Shown here piece by piece: positions 1 through 9,325 of a stretch of DNA of 64,000 nt; positions within the stretch are counted from its first letter, which is position 1; every line of letters starts with the position of its first letter. The notes beneath the pieces were generated by a model. It had not been told where the DNA came from, made no database searches, and saw nothing but the letters and a program-made list of their open reading frames with translations. Location of the stretch: NCBI GenBank assembly GCA_031761875.1, contig CP134492.1:744001-808000 (forward strand). The letters run 5' to 3'. The translations under genes and the position numbers were made by a program. Origin of the DNA: Bacillaceae bacterium IKA-2. GTDB taxonomy: Bacteria; Bacillota; Bacilli; Bacillales; Anaerobacillaceae.

Positions 1-166
1 CAACATTTTCTAAAACTTCATGTCCTAGATTACGATGAAATTCTGCGATAAGCTTCGGTGTCTCTACTTCTTGATGTGATAATTCTGGATTCTCGTGTAA
101 ATGGCGCCGTAATGAGATCATTTCGTCGTACTGCTGATCAATCAAAGCAAATAGAATTTCTTTCAT
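1..166 (-). CDS. M20-family amidohydrolase / peptidase, 5' end only (truncated by window edge)
   Basis: The reverse strand opens with an ATG at 166, preceded by a GGAGG-type ribosome binding site (complement of positions 171-177). About 55 codons follow before the window edge. The peptide carries the block RRHLHENPELSHQE, which is typical of the N terminus of M20 metallo-amidohydrolases (N-acyl-L-amino acid amidohydrolase, HipO or IAA-amino acid hydrolase type). These cytoplasmic enzymes hydrolyse N-acyl or peptide bonds with a di-metal centre. The metal ligands lie beyond the visible part, so the substrate cannot be told. The gene is read away from the window, tail to the left. Confidence 0.75.
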   Translation of the reverse strand, partial: MKEILFALIDQQYDEMISLRRHLHENPELSHQEVETPKLIAEFHRNLGHEVLENV

Positions 167-305
167 AGGGGCCTCCATCTTAATTTAAGATTTTTTTGAA
201 AAATATAATGTTGAAAGTGGCAAGAAAAAGCTAAACCAATAGCTCTTAGAGTTATGGGATATACCAAATCAACTAACGACTAACCGACAATTTCACTTCG
301 GCCAC

Positions 306-1046
306 TCAAATTGTTATTGGAATAAATTGAGCTAACCAGCCTGATATACGAGCAAAAAGACCAGTGTATAATAGGATACCTAAGATGATCATAATGATCC
401 CGCTACCCTTTTGAATGAGAGGGAGATACTTACTGATTTTTTTAATTTTATTTAATGATTTCGAGAACAATAGAGCAACAATTAGAAAGGGAATTCCTAA
501 ACCAATTGAATAAACAAATAGTAAAAACATACCTGAAGCCATAGACCCGCTTTGAGCTGCCAATATCAAGATTGAAGAAAGCACTAATCCGATACAAGGC
601 GACCAACCCGCTCCGAAGATAAGACCGAATCCAACAGACCCAAAGAAACTTGTCGATTTTTTTGGTTTAGACTGAAGGCGCTTTTCACTCATTAACATTT
701 TAAATGAAAATACTCCATACATCTGTAACCCCAAGACGACAATAACGATGCCACCTAGTTTTTCTAGTAGTTCGCGATTTTTCATAAATAATTGTCCAAA
801 CGCCGTACTAGATGCCCCTAATAACATGAAGATAATCGTGAAGCCAATAATGAAACCAATACTTCTTGAGATAATGATTTTTCTGTCTGCATTAAGCTGG
901 TTGTTTGATATTGATGTTCCAGTTAATTGTGCTAGATAAGCAGGAACTAACGGAAATATACAAGGGGATAAAAATGAAACAATCCCAGCAAACAATGCAA
1001 GTCCAATTGCTAAAAAGGAAAATTCTTCAATGACCAAATTAAACAC
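306..1046 (-). CDS. ccdA: CcdA-type thiol-disulfide / cytochrome c biogenesis membrane protein
   Basis: This is a 246-residue polytopic membrane protein with about six hydrophobic segments. Two SPC motifs, LSPCIFPLVPAYLAQ near residue 28 and GWSPCIG near residue 150, are the paired redox cysteines of the CcdA/DsbD transmembrane family. Such proteins carry electrons from cytoplasmic thioredoxin to extracytoplasmic thiol proteins, serving c-type cytochrome maturation and, in Bacillus, spore cortex thiol-redox proteins. No thioredoxin domain is attached, so it is CcdA-like rather than full-length DsbD. The open frame begins at a GTG (1046). A TTG at 1037 is better spaced from the AGAAGGTG ribosome binding site and may be the real start. 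No partner (ResA/StoA-like) gene is adjacent. Confidence 0.85.
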   Translation of the reverse strand: MFNLVIEEFSFLAIGLALFAGIVSFLSPCIFPLVPAYLAQLTGTSISNNQLNADRKIIISRSIGFIIGFTIIFMLLGASSTAFGQLFMKNRELLEKLGGIVIVVLGLQMYGVFSFKMLMSEKRLQSKPKKSTSFFGSVGFGLIFGAGWSPCIGLVLSSILILAAQSGSMASGMFLLFVYSIGLGIPFLIVALLFSKSLNKIKKISKYLPLIQKGSGIIMIILGILLYTGLFARISGWLAQFIPITI

Positions 1047-1339
1047 CTTCTAACTGTAATTTTGAATGATGAATCAGTAAAGAAAGAATTATCAATGAAT
1101 TTATTAAGGAAATTCAACACTCGTAATTCTATTTTACCATGTACAATTGTTAACAACTTGAAAACAATCTTGTAACTTTATGATACCGCGCTTCGTAAAT
1201 AAAATAAAGTCGTATAATTTCAGTATTAGTCGAAGATACGCTAAAATAGCGTAAAGATGAATGTTACGTAATAATTGGCACCGGCATTTAAGTTAAAAAA
1301 ATTTTACTTTCTTACCTTACATGAAAGGGGGGGCGATTG

Positions 1340-3502
1340 GTGCGAAAAAAATTAATCATTGGCACCCTACTATTTTCAATAATATCAGTATTAAGTGTTT
1401 CTATTTATATAAGTATTATTTTTGCTGGAAACTATGCAATTGATAATAAAAAGCTTGTCATGGATGCAACGACTACATTAGTTGATGGAGATGGGGAAGT
1501 AATTACAAAACTGTTTGTTGAAAATCGACAAATTGTCGCGATTTCCGCTGTACCTACTCACGTTCAGGATGCTTTTGTGGCCGTAGAGGACGCCCGGTTT
1601 TATGGTCATCGCGGCATCGATTTCCGATCAATAGGTCGAGCTCTTTATAAAGATATAATCGCTCGGGCAAAGGTCGAAGGTGGAAGTACAATTACTCAGC
1701 AATTAGTGAAAAATACGTTTTTATCTAATGAAAAGACATGGATGCGAAAAACCAAAGAAGTTTTGATCGCAATTAACCTTGAACGTCGTTATAGTAAGCA
1801 GGAAATTCTTGAAATGTATTTAAATCGGATCTATTTTGGTCACGGGGCATATGGAATTCAAGCTGCTTCTGGACTTTATTTTAATAAAGACATTGCGGAG
1901 TTAACAATTGATGAAGGGGCCTTATTGGCTAGTTTACCAAAAGCACCAAATACATTTTCGCCGTTTAATAATCCTGAATTAAGCAAACAACGAAGAGACC
2001 TGGTTTTAAGTGTAATGGAGCAAAGAGGTTACTTAACAGGAGAAGAAACAGTTAGCTTACAAGGTCGAACAGTAAGTGTAGATTTCAATAAAATATCTGA
2101 AAATCCGGCTTACTTGACGTATGTGGATATGGTATTAGAGGAAGCGGAAGTGAAGTATCAGCTAACAAGCACTGAAATATTAAGAGGCGGCTACACAATT
2201 GTTGTTCCGATGGACATGGCTACCCAACAAACGGCATATGAAAAGTTTCAGGATGGAAGCTATTTTCCTAGTGACGGACCTGATCAAAAATCGGAAGCAG
2301 CTTTAGTATTGCTAGATAACGAAACAGGCGGTGTTCTAGCTGCTCAAGGAGGCCGCGACTATGTTAGACGCGGACTAAATAGGGTAAATGTTTCTCGTCA
2401 ACCTGGATCAGCAATTAAACCATTAGTCGTTTATGCTCCCGCTTTAGAAAGTGGACTTTATCAGCCCTATTCTTTGCTACAAGATGAATTGACTGATTAT
2501 GATGGCTATCAGCCTCGTAATTACAATAATCATTATGAAGGCGCGATAACAATGTATGATGCCTTAAAGGATTCTGCTAATGCACCTGCAGTTTGGTTAT
2601 TAAACGAACTGACTGTGAATGAAGGTAAAAGCTATTTAAATGAAATTGGCATCGAAATCGAGGATGATGGCTTAGCTTTAGCATTAGGGGGAATGAAACA
2701 AGGTTTATCGCCACTACAATTAGCAACGGCATTTCGTCCTTTTGCAAAAGAAGGAAAATTAGTCAAACCTTATTTTATTACGAGTATTTATGATCGTAAT
2801 AATGTAGAAGTTGTCTCAGTAACTACTTCTGAACGAAAGGTAATGTCTTCCCAGACAGCTTGGTATATGACAAGAATGCTAGAAGCTGTAGTTACAGATG
2901 GAACTGGGCACCAGGGTGATTCAAAGATAGCAGTAGCAGGGAAGACAGGAACAACTTCTTACACAGAAGTAGAAGGGGCATCTAGAGATGCATGGTTTGT
3001 CGGATATACACCAAATGTAGTTGGGGCTTTATGGATGGGCTTTGATCGAACTGATCCTGATCATTACTTAACTGTTGGGAGTTCGTATCCGACTAAATTA
3101 TTTAAAGAAATTATTAATGAAAACGAATTGAATTCGAGTTCGCTGGCATTTACAAAGCCTACAAATGTCAAAGAGTTAGAATCACCAGTTCGTTTTGTTG
3201 AGATCAATGATTTACAAGCGCGATTGTCTTTTAAAGGATTAGGGTTAAGTATTGAGCTACTTTGGTCAGCATCTACTGACACAAGATTAATTTATAATAT
3301 ATATGAAGTCAGTGACAGTGGTCGCTTAATGAAAATCGGCGAAGCAAAAGGCGAAGGGGAATATAGCGTTCGAGGTATAAATTTATTTTCGATGAATGAA
3401 TACGTGATAAAGCCATTCAATCCACAAACAAATCTTGAAGGTAAACCCTCAAATCAGACGAAAGCAAGCTTTTCGTTTGCTCGTGGAGACGATTTAGAAT
3501 AA
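1340..3502 (+). CDS. Class A bifunctional penicillin-binding protein (transglycosylase/transpeptidase)
   Basis: This is a 720-residue peptidoglycan polymerase anchored by one N-terminal membrane segment (about residues 6-30). The glycosyltransferase domain shows EDARFYGHRGID (catalytic Glu near 84), GGSTITQQ (115-122) and a KEVLIAINLERRYSKQEILE-type block. The transpeptidase domain has SAIK (active Ser near 358), SAN (413-415) and KTGTT (536-540). It therefore polymerises lipid II and cross-links stems outside the membrane. It resembles the shorter Bacillus class A enzymes (PbpG/PBP2D, PBP4 type) that lack a long C-terminal tail, but I do not assign a symbol. A TTG at 1337 precedes the GTG at 1340; the GTG sits about 7 nt from a run of G (1327-1333) and is preferred. 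It is monocistronic, with its own terminator. Confidence 0.93.
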   Translation: MRKKLIIGTLLFSIISVLSVSIYISIIFAGNYAIDNKKLVMDATTTLVDGDGEVITKLFVENRQIVAISAVPTHVQDAFVAVEDARFYGHRGIDFRSIGRALYKDIIARAKVEGGSTITQQLVKNTFLSNEKTWMRKTKEVLIAINLERRYSKQEILEMYLNRIYFGHGAYGIQAASGLYFNKDIAELTIDEGALLASLPKAPNTFSPFNNPELSKQRRDLVLSVMEQRGYLTGEETVSLQGRTVSVDFNKISENPAYLTYVDMVLEEAEVKYQLTSTEILRGGYTIVVPMDMATQQTAYEKFQDGSYFPSDGPDQKSEAALVLLDNETGGVLAAQGGRDYVRRGLNRVNVSRQPGSAIKPLVVYAPALESGLYQPYSLLQDELTDYDGYQPRNYNNHYEGAITMYDALKDSANAPAVWLLNELTVNEGKSYLNEIGIEIEDDGLALALGGMKQGLSPLQLATAFRPFAKEGKLVKPYFITSIYDRNNVEVVSVTTSERKVMSSQTAWYMTRMLEAVVTDGTGHQGDSKIAVAGKTGTTSYTEVEGASRDAWFVGYTPNVVGALWMGFDRTDPDHYLTVGSSYPTKLFKEIINENELNSSSLAFTKPTNVKELESPVRFVEINDLQARLSFKGLGLSIELLWSASTDTRLIYNIYEVSDSGRLMKIGEAKGEGEYSVRGINLFSMNEYVIKPFNPQTNLEGKPSNQTKASFSFARGDDLE

Positions 3503-3530
3503 CCTAAACTCTAATAAAAGCTCGCAAAAA

Positions 3531-3578
3531 AACTAAAGCTTCTCACCATTAGGTGAGAAGCTTTAGTTTTTTTTGAAA
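3531..3578 (+). terminator. Rho-independent terminator of the penicillin-binding protein gene
   Basis: A 17-nt arm reading AACTAAAGCTTCTCACC is followed by a short loop and its complement, then a run of eight T. It lies 28 nt after the stop codon. Confidence 0.9.
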
Positions 3579-3613
3579 AGGTAAGAAAGTATATACGTTT
3601 TTAATTAGAAATC

Positions 3614-3740
3614 TGTATAGCTCCAGGCGCCATCGGCTCGAACACTTCAGTCCTGCAGTTGCGGTCTAAGAGCTGACCGCTACGAACAGGCCTTCCAGTG
3701 TTTTTCGTCGATAGGCGGGCGCCTTGGGCTTTTCTTATAA
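3614..3740. repeat. Long imperfect palindrome, TAGCTCCAGGCGCC...GGCGCCTTGGGCTTTTCTTA (family D)
   Basis: The outer arms TAGCTCCAGGCGCC (about 3618-3631) and GGGCGCCTTGGGCT (about 3717-3730) are imperfect inverted repeats. Nested inside are AACACT (3641-3646) with AGTGTT (3697-3702), and the perfect hairpin GCGGTC / GACCGC (3661-3680). The element is clearly more GC-rich than its surroundings. Fragments of the same ends recur near 16955-16980 and 18704-18720. I recognise this type of sequence as a dispersed intergenic element of Bacillaceae. Whether it acts as RNA or DNA is unknown. Confidence 0.6.
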
Positions 3741-3800
3741 AAAGTAAGTTTTCAGTACATACACATAATCCATCCAGAGTTGGAGAAAAATACTATAAGG

Positions 3801-3908
3801 GAAGTTCAAAAGTCCGTTAACCATAAATATCGAATCGGGGGCGTAGAGGAAAATGCCACTGGACAATGCATTTTTTTACGAGGCCTTGATTAGCCTCCTT
3901 TGGAACAA
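3801..3908. repeat. Internally deleted copy of dispersed element family A
   Basis: The start, GAAGTTCAAAAGTCCGTTAA, matches the 5' end of the full copy at 48954. The end (GCCTTGATT followed by CCTCCTTTGGAAC, 3882-3906) matches the 3' end of that copy, with the middle missing or diverged. It runs through the upstream part of the open frame beginning at 3853, so that upstream part is unlikely to be coding. Confidence 0.55.
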
Positions 3909-3945
3909 GCACTATTATTATGAAAGTAATGAGGGTGAAGTCAAT

Positions 3946-4140
3946 ATGAGTGATTTAATCGATCGGATTTTAGGGTTTCTGCCTCATCGTAGTACGATTT
4001 GGACGGCTATTAGTTTAACGATATTTATGTTTACAGTTCAACGCCTAAGCGATTGGGTAATAAAAAAGGTTCAGCTTCCTTGGATGGAAGAAAAAAATCA
4101 GCAACAAAGAAAAGTAGTTGAGAAAGAAGAAAGTAAGTAG
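3946..4140 (+). CDS. Small single-pass membrane protein at the head of the ger operon
   Basis: This is a 64-residue protein with one central hydrophobic segment (about residues 14-33) and a charged, Glu/Lys/Gln-rich C-terminal tail. The frame is open from 3853, but 3853-3908 lies in a dispersed repeat. The ATG at 3946 has a GAGGGTGA ribosome binding site about 8 nt upstream and is taken as the start. The stop is only 8 nt before the gerB-like gene, so it is translationally linked to the receptor operon. Some Bacillus and Clostridium germinant receptor operons carry a small membrane D subunit that modulates receptor activity. This could be such a subunit, but the identification rests on position and topology only. 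Confidence 0.65.
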   Translation: MSDLIDRILGFLPHRSTIWTAISLTIFMFTVQRLSDWVIKKVQLPWMEEKNQQQRKVVEKEESK

Positions 4141-4148
4141 GTGTAGCA

Positions 4149-5270
4149 GTGAATCAAAATAGCTATCAGATTTCAAAACTTGAAATGACGATTACGTTAA
4201 TTACGATGATTATTGGTGTAGGGATTTTAACGCTTCCAAGGGCCTTAGCGGCGGCAGTTGGAACTCCAGATGGTTGGATTTCAATTATCATCAGTGCGGT
4301 GATAAATATGCTGATTGTTTATCTAATTGTAAAGTTACATCGAAATTTTCCTAATCTGACTTTTTTACAATTTATTTGTAGCAGTTCGCTAGGGAAATGG
4401 ATAGGTAAGCCTTTAGGGATATTTTTCATGGTTTATTTTATTTTCTTTCTTGGTTTTGAAGCACGTATTTTATCAATTGTGGTTAAAATGTATTTGCTTG
4501 ATCGCACTCCTTTTGAGGTAACGGTGCTGTTAATTTTTTTGACGACAACCTACGCAGTCACAAAAGGAGTGCAAGGGATCATCCATTTAAATTTATTATT
4601 TTTACCATTTTTATCAGCAGGGGTAATTATCTTAATTATCTTTAATTTACCTGAGGCTCAGTTTGATGTCATTCTACCGATAACTGCTGAAGGATTTACA
4701 CCTATTTTAATGGGACTGCAAGAAACAATATTCTCTTTTGCGGGAGTTGAAATATTATTTTTCTTTCTCGCTTTTATGAAATTAAAAGACATGAAGGCGG
4801 CTAGTTTCAATGTTGGGATTGCTATAGTTACAGGTATATATGTAGTGATTGTTCTTTTGAGCTATACGATTTTATCTTTCGAATCAAGTGAAATTATTGT
4901 GTTTCCATTAGTGTCTTTGGCAAAGGAGGTAGAGTTAATTGAAGGGGTCCTTGAAAGATATGACCCATTAATGATTACAATTTGGGTTATGACCATTTTT
5001 AACACAATGGCGATCGCTCATTTCCTCGCAACAAAAATAGTAAAGGATGAATTCTTGAAAAAAACTCGGGTTTCGACGATTGCTATATTGATTACGTTTT
5101 TGGCATTTATTAGTACGTTTATTCCAAACTCGCTTCAAGAAACATTTATGATGGGTGAATATGTAGCTTATCTGGGTTTGGGGTTAATGATAGTTAGTCT
5201 ACTAGTAGGATATTTATTCGTTTGGTTTAAAACAGGCAGTAAAAAGCAAGGGGAAAGTGAGGTGATCTAG
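4149..5270 (+). CDS. GerA-family spore germinant receptor, B subunit (permease-like)
   Basis: This is a 373-residue integral membrane protein with about ten hydrophobic segments. The opening pattern (ISKLEMTITLITMIIGVGILTLPR) is that of GerAB/GerBB/GerKB proteins, which belong to the amino acid/polyamine/organocation transporter superfamily. In the spore inner membrane, B subunits bind the germinant (amino acid, sugar or nucleoside) and contribute to an ion channel with the A subunit. The start is GTG at 4149. Spacing of 8 nt from the small upstream gene and 3 nt to the C-subunit gene indicates one transcript, which by family precedent would be forespore (sigma-G) expressed; I could not place a sigma-G promoter confidently. 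The germinant cannot be inferred. Confidence 0.92.
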   Translation: MNQNSYQISKLEMTITLITMIIGVGILTLPRALAAAVGTPDGWISIIISAVINMLIVYLIVKLHRNFPNLTFLQFICSSSLGKWIGKPLGIFFMVYFIFFLGFEARILSIVVKMYLLDRTPFEVTVLLIFLTTTYAVTKGVQGIIHLNLLFLPFLSAGVIILIIFNLPEAQFDVILPITAEGFTPILMGLQETIFSFAGVEILFFFLAFMKLKDMKAASFNVGIAIVTGIYVVIVLLSYTILSFESSEIIVFPLVSLAKEVELIEGVLERYDPLMITIWVMTIFNTMAIAHFLATKIVKDEFLKKTRVSTIAILITFLAFISTFIPNSLQETFMMGEYVAYLGLGLMIVSLLVGYLFVWFKTGSKKQGESEVI

Positions 5271-5273
5271 AGC

Positions 5274-6464
5274 ATGAGAAAAGTTATTATCGCTATTTTA
5301 TCATTGTTATTGTTGACCTCGTGTTGGGACTTAACAGAAATAGAAGAAATTGGCTTTGTTTTAGCGGTAGCCATTGATCCTCTTTCAGAAGAAGAGTTAG
5401 CGGAGTATAAAAAGCAGTACAAGAAAGAAACTGGTCAAAAGGCCAGACAAATGTATAAAACATCGTATCAAGTCGTCATTCCAAGCATGATTGTAGAAGA
5501 GGGAGCTAAATTAGAGGATAAAGCATTTTTTAACATTAAGACAGTGGGTAGTACGAACTTTAAGATGGCACGGATAACTTCAGCTAGAATAAGTCGTCGT
5601 TTAAATTTCCAGCAATTAAAAGTTATCATTATTGATGAGCACTTGCTAAAAACAGGAGATTTGGCAAAGTTTATCGACTTTTACATAAGAGATCATGAAA
5701 TGAATAGGGATACTTTAGTATACGTATCTAAAGGAGGTGCGAGTGAGGTTTTAGAAACAAAGCTGCCTCTTGAAAGTATGGTTGCACTCTCAATTAAGAA
5801 AATTCAGGATCATTATCTGCAACAACACAGTATGCCAGCCCCAAAACGAATTGGTGAAATGGCTACGTCTGTCCTTGATGAGAGTAGTTTTATTGTTCCG
5901 CGAATCGCTGCAGTAGGAAAAGAACTAATTATGGCTGGTGCAGCGGTGATTTTAGGAGGGAAGAACGAAATGATCGGTTGGTTAGGTGAAGTTGATGTAA
6001 TGGCTCATAGGTTAATTGTCGGAGAAGCAAAAAACCTTGTAATAGAGGGGAAAGTAAATGAGCAATTGTTTGATTTTGAGGTCGATAATTTTGATTCGGA
6101 GATTAATTATCAACTGAAAGAGGGGCAAGATTTTTTTGAAATTAATCTAAGAGCAGAAGGTTTTTTTGTTGAAAATTGGTTAGATGATCTCGCTATCGGT
6201 GAGGAAGAAACGAATAAAAAGTTAGAAGCGGCTCTCGAAAAAGAAATCGAGCGATTAGCAACAGAATTTGTTGAGAAGATGCAGAGTGAATTCCAGGTAG
6301 ATATTTTTGAACTTGGTAAAATTGTAAAAAAGAAAAATTATCACCGTTGGAAAGAAATGAAAGAAAACTGGGATGGGGAAGACGGCTATTTTTCAAAAGC
6401 TAACATTGAAATAAATGCAGAGGTAAAAATTAGGCATCAGATGATTATTGAACAGTTGGGATAG
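5274..6464 (+). CDS. GerA-family germinant receptor, C subunit (lipoprotein)
   Basis: This is a 396-residue Ger(x)C family protein. A signal peptide ends in the lipobox LLTSC with the acylated Cys at residue 17, followed by WDLTEIEE; the WD next to the lipidated Cys is characteristic of GerAC homologues. It should sit on the outer face of the spore inner membrane, tethered by lipid (Lgt-dependent), alongside the A and B subunits. The start is an ATG 3 nt after the gerB stop, and the stop abuts the next gene. An inserted charged stretch (about residues 42-60, rich in Lys/Glu) near the N terminus looks longer than in typical GerAC; this is an impression only. Confidence 0.92.
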   Translation: MRKVIIAILSLLLLTSCWDLTEIEEIGFVLAVAIDPLSEEELAEYKKQYKKETGQKARQMYKTSYQVVIPSMIVEEGAKLEDKAFFNIKTVGSTNFKMARITSARISRRLNFQQLKVIIIDEHLLKTGDLAKFIDFYIRDHEMNRDTLVYVSKGGASEVLETKLPLESMVALSIKKIQDHYLQQHSMPAPKRIGEMATSVLDESSFIVPRIAAVGKELIMAGAAVILGGKNEMIGWLGEVDVMAHRLIVGEAKNLVIEGKVNEQLFDFEVDNFDSEINYQLKEGQDFFEINLRAEGFFVENWLDDLAIGEEETNKKLEAALEKEIERLATEFVEKMQSEFQVDIFELGKIVKKKNYHRWKEMKENWDGEDGYFSKANIEINAEVKIRHQMIIEQLG

Positions 6465-6473
6465 GTGGAAGCA

Positions 6474-8003
6474 ATGTTAAAAAAACTTTTTTCAAAGTTA
6501 AATACAAAGGAAGTTAGTGAAGCTCAAGACGATCAGATTGTCATGAATGAAAGTATTGATGACACGGTTGCCTCAATAAAAAAAATCGTTGGTGGAAGTG
6601 ACGATATTATTCAGCGTGATTTCTTGATCGGTAAGAAAATCCGCGCGACGCTGTTTTTTGTCGATGGTTTATCTGACTCCGATAGCATTGAAGAAGATGT
6701 GCTGCGCCCACTTATCAATTTCACTGATGTCTCTCGCTATGATAAAAAAACAGAATTTATCAAGTATTTAGAAACTGAAGTAGTGACGTTTAGTGAACTG
6801 AAAACAGAAGGCTCACTTGAAAAAGCAATGGTACCGTTTTTATCTGGAGAAACAATCTTAGTCATTGATGGGATTAAAGAACTGATTCTGCTAGAAACAC
6901 GTAAATTTAACGAGCGTAATATTACTGAACCAGAAAGTGAAATCGTTATTCGAGGACCAAGAGATGGTTTCGTTGAGACACTTCACACGAACGTATTACA
7001 AGTTCGTCGCAGAGTCAGAGATCCAAATTTAACAGTTCAATTCGGTATTTTAGGGAAGAAGTCCAAAAGTGATTTTGCGATTCTTTATCTAAAAGGAGTC
7101 GCAAATGAAGAGCATATAAAAGAGATGCGCTATCGAATTAGTTGTATTGATAATGATCAAATCATTGATACTGGAACAATGGAACAATTTATCGAGGATA
7201 ATGTCTTATCTTTCTTTCCGCAAATATTGAGAACAGAGCGTGTCGATAAAACGGTGATGGCCTTAATGAATGGACAAGTCGTTGTTTTTCATGATGGTAG
7301 CCCTTTTAGTTTAATTGCACCTGTCACGTTCCATATGTTGTTTCGTTCTCCTGAAGACTACTATGATCGTTATTTTGTCGGTTCGTTAGTAAGATCACTT
7401 CGATATGTGTCTGCATTTGTTGCAACGTTTCTTCCTGCCATTTACATTGCAATGGTTTCGTACCACCAAAGAATGATTCCAACGACACTCGCCCTTTCGA
7501 TTGCGGGGTCACGGGAAGGTGTACCTTTCCCAGCTTTTATTGAAGCTTTAATAATGGAGGTCACGTTTGAACTATTAAGAGAAGCAGGAGTCCGTTTGCC
7601 GAGGGCTGTTGGGCAAACAATTGGCATTGTTGGTGGTCTTGTTATTGGTGATGCTGCTGTAAGGGCAGGGATTGTTAGTCCAATCATGGTTATTGTCGTC
7701 GCTATGACTGCGATCGCTTCTTTTACTCTTCCAGATTACAGCGTCAGTACTACTTCAAGAATCCTCCGATTTATTATGATGATAAGTGCTGCGGTTTTGG
7801 GGTTGTACGGAATTCTAATCGTTTATATTTTCATAAACATTCACTTAGTTGGTTTGAAAAGCTTTGGAACGTATTACACGTCTCCTTTCGCACCTTACCG
7901 ATTTGAAGAGTGGAAAGATTTAGTATTTAGGGCACCGTTAAGCTTGTTAAAGGACCGTTTTTCGGAATTAAACCCTAAGGATAAAAAGCGTCAAGGCGAG
8001 TAG
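6474..8003 (+). CDS. GerA-family germinant receptor, A subunit
   Basis: This is a 509-residue protein with a large soluble N-terminal domain (to about residue 300) and a C-terminal block of about four to five membrane segments, matching the GerAA/GerBA/GerKA family. Recognisable family blocks include PESEIVIRGPRDGFVE and REGVPFPAFIEALIMEVTFE. A subunits oligomerise into a ring that acts as a nutrient-gated ion channel in the spore inner membrane. The frame also contains GTG at 6465 right after the gerC stop, but the ATG at 6474 is correctly spaced from GGTGG. The operon order is small gene, B, C, A, whereas the classical order is A, B, C. No obvious terminator follows. Confidence 0.92.
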   Translation: MLKKLFSKLNTKEVSEAQDDQIVMNESIDDTVASIKKIVGGSDDIIQRDFLIGKKIRATLFFVDGLSDSDSIEEDVLRPLINFTDVSRYDKKTEFIKYLETEVVTFSELKTEGSLEKAMVPFLSGETILVIDGIKELILLETRKFNERNITEPESEIVIRGPRDGFVETLHTNVLQVRRRVRDPNLTVQFGILGKKSKSDFAILYLKGVANEEHIKEMRYRISCIDNDQIIDTGTMEQFIEDNVLSFFPQILRTERVDKTVMALMNGQVVVFHDGSPFSLIAPVTFHMLFRSPEDYYDRYFVGSLVRSLRYVSAFVATFLPAIYIAMVSYHQRMIPTTLALSIAGSREGVPFPAFIEALIMEVTFELLREAGVRLPRAVGQTIGIVGGLVIGDAAVRAGIVSPIMVIVVAMTAIASFTLPDYSVSTTSRILRFIMMISAAVLGLYGILIVYIFINIHLVGLKSFGTYYTSPFAPYRFEEWKDLVFRAPLSLLKDRFSELNPKDKKRQGE

Positions 8004-8284
8004 CTACCTCTAAAAATTTAACGATTTTAAGAATTTTTAAATTTTATTAATAAGAATGTTATTTATATCACATATAAATAACTAAATTGCTAGTAAGATT
8101 AACATATGTTTCCGTAAATAGCTCAATTTTATGACAACTTTCTTATTCGTCTATACAGCTAAAGTAAGAAACGATATAGTAAAGAGAGAATATAGAAAAA
8201 AATGGTTTAGAAAACATAATGTTTAAAATGTATTGGGTTATTAAAAAAGAAGAAACAATGTAAATAGAAGGGTGAGGGTATAAT

Positions 8285-9325
8285 ATGACAACGAAATTCA
8301 ACGACAATTTTTTAAAGGCTACTAGAGGGGAAAAGGTGTCACATGTTCCGGTATGGTATATGAGACAAGCGGGAAGATCTCAACCAGAGTATCTTGCTAT
8401 TAAAAAGAAATACTCTTTGTTCGAAATCACTCATCAGCCAGAGCTCTGCGCTTATGTAACAAAGCTTCCAGTTGACCAATATAACAATGATGCCGCAATT
8501 TTATATAAAGATATTATGACGCCGCTGCCCGCGATTGGTGTGGACGTGGAGATTAAGGCTGGGATAGGACCAGTAATTGCTAATCCGGTTCGTACATACC
8601 AAGATGTAGAAAAATTAGGTAAGATTAATCCAGAAACAGATGTAAAATATGTATTGGATACGATTAAGCTATTAAGGGAGCAATTAAACGTACCGCTAAT
8701 TTCTTTCGGCGGAGCACCTTTCACCCTTGCAAGCTATATGATTGAAGGCGGTCCTTCAAAAAACTATAATAAAACAAAAGCTTTTATGTATTCCCAACCT
8801 GAGAGCTGGTTCTTACTTATGGATAAACTAGCAGAATTGACGATTACATACTGTAAATCGCAAATTAAAGCAGGTTCACAGGCTATTCAAATTTTTGACT
8901 CTTGGGTAGGTGCTCTTAACGTTCATGATTATCGTATATTTATAAAACCTGTGATGCATAAAATTTTTACAGCGTTAAAAGAAGAAGATGTACCTTTGAT
9001 TATGTTTGGTGTTGGTGCTAGTCATTTGGCTAAAGAGTGGCATGATCTTCCTCTAGATGTTGTTGGCTTAGATTGGAGACTTTCAATTAAAGAGGCGGGA
9101 GATCGTGGGGTTATAAAACCAGTTCAAGGAAATTTAGATCCTGCTATTTTGCTGGCACCTTGGGAAATTATTGAAGCTCGGACGAAAGAAATTTTGGATC
9201 AAGGCCTTGCCCATAAAGGCGGTTATATCTTTAACCTAGGACACGGGGTATTCCCAGAAGTTAAGCCTGATACATTACGGAGACTTACTGCTTTCGTTCA
9301 CGAGTATACAGCAAAAAATAACTAG
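8285..9325 (+). CDS. hemE: Uroporphyrinogen decarboxylase
   Basis: A 346-residue cytoplasmic enzyme converting uroporphyrinogen III to coproporphyrinogen III by four decarboxylations. The N-terminal signature [13 protein letters not shown], the region around [15 protein letters not shown], and the C-terminal [15 protein letters not shown] are family hallmarks. The length matches Bacillus HemE (about 350). The ATG has a GGGTGAGGG ribosome binding site. It heads the hemE-hemH-hemY cluster, as in B. subtilis, where coproporphyrin-dependent haem synthesis is used. The 92-nt gap to hemH contains a family B repeat fragment. Confidence 0.97.
   Translation: MTTKFNDNFLKATRGEKVSHVPVWYMRQAGRSQPEYLAIKKKYSLFEITHQPELCAYVTKLPVDQYNNDAAILYKDIMTPLPAIGVDVEIKAGIGPVIANPVRTYQDVEKLGKINPETDVKYVLDTIKLLREQLNVPLISFGGAPFTLASYMIEGGPSKNYNKTKAFMYSQPESWFLLMDKLAELTITYCKSQIKAGSQAIQIFDSWVGALNVHDYRIFIKPVMHKIFTALKEEDVPLIMFGVGASHLAKEWHDLPLDVVGLDWRLSIKEAGDRGVIKPVQGNLDPAILLAPWEIIEARTKEILDQGLAHKGGYIFNLGHGVFPEVKPDTLRRLTAFVHEYTAKNN

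Noticed and set aside
3853-3945. N-terminal 31-residue extension of the small ger protein
   Set aside because: It overlaps a dispersed repeat, lacks a good ribosome site, and the ATG at 3946 has one.
7442-7687. 81-residue antisense frame inside gerA
   Set aside because: It lies wholly within a conserved membrane region of gerA and has no independent support; the same applies to the other short antisense frames inside known genes.
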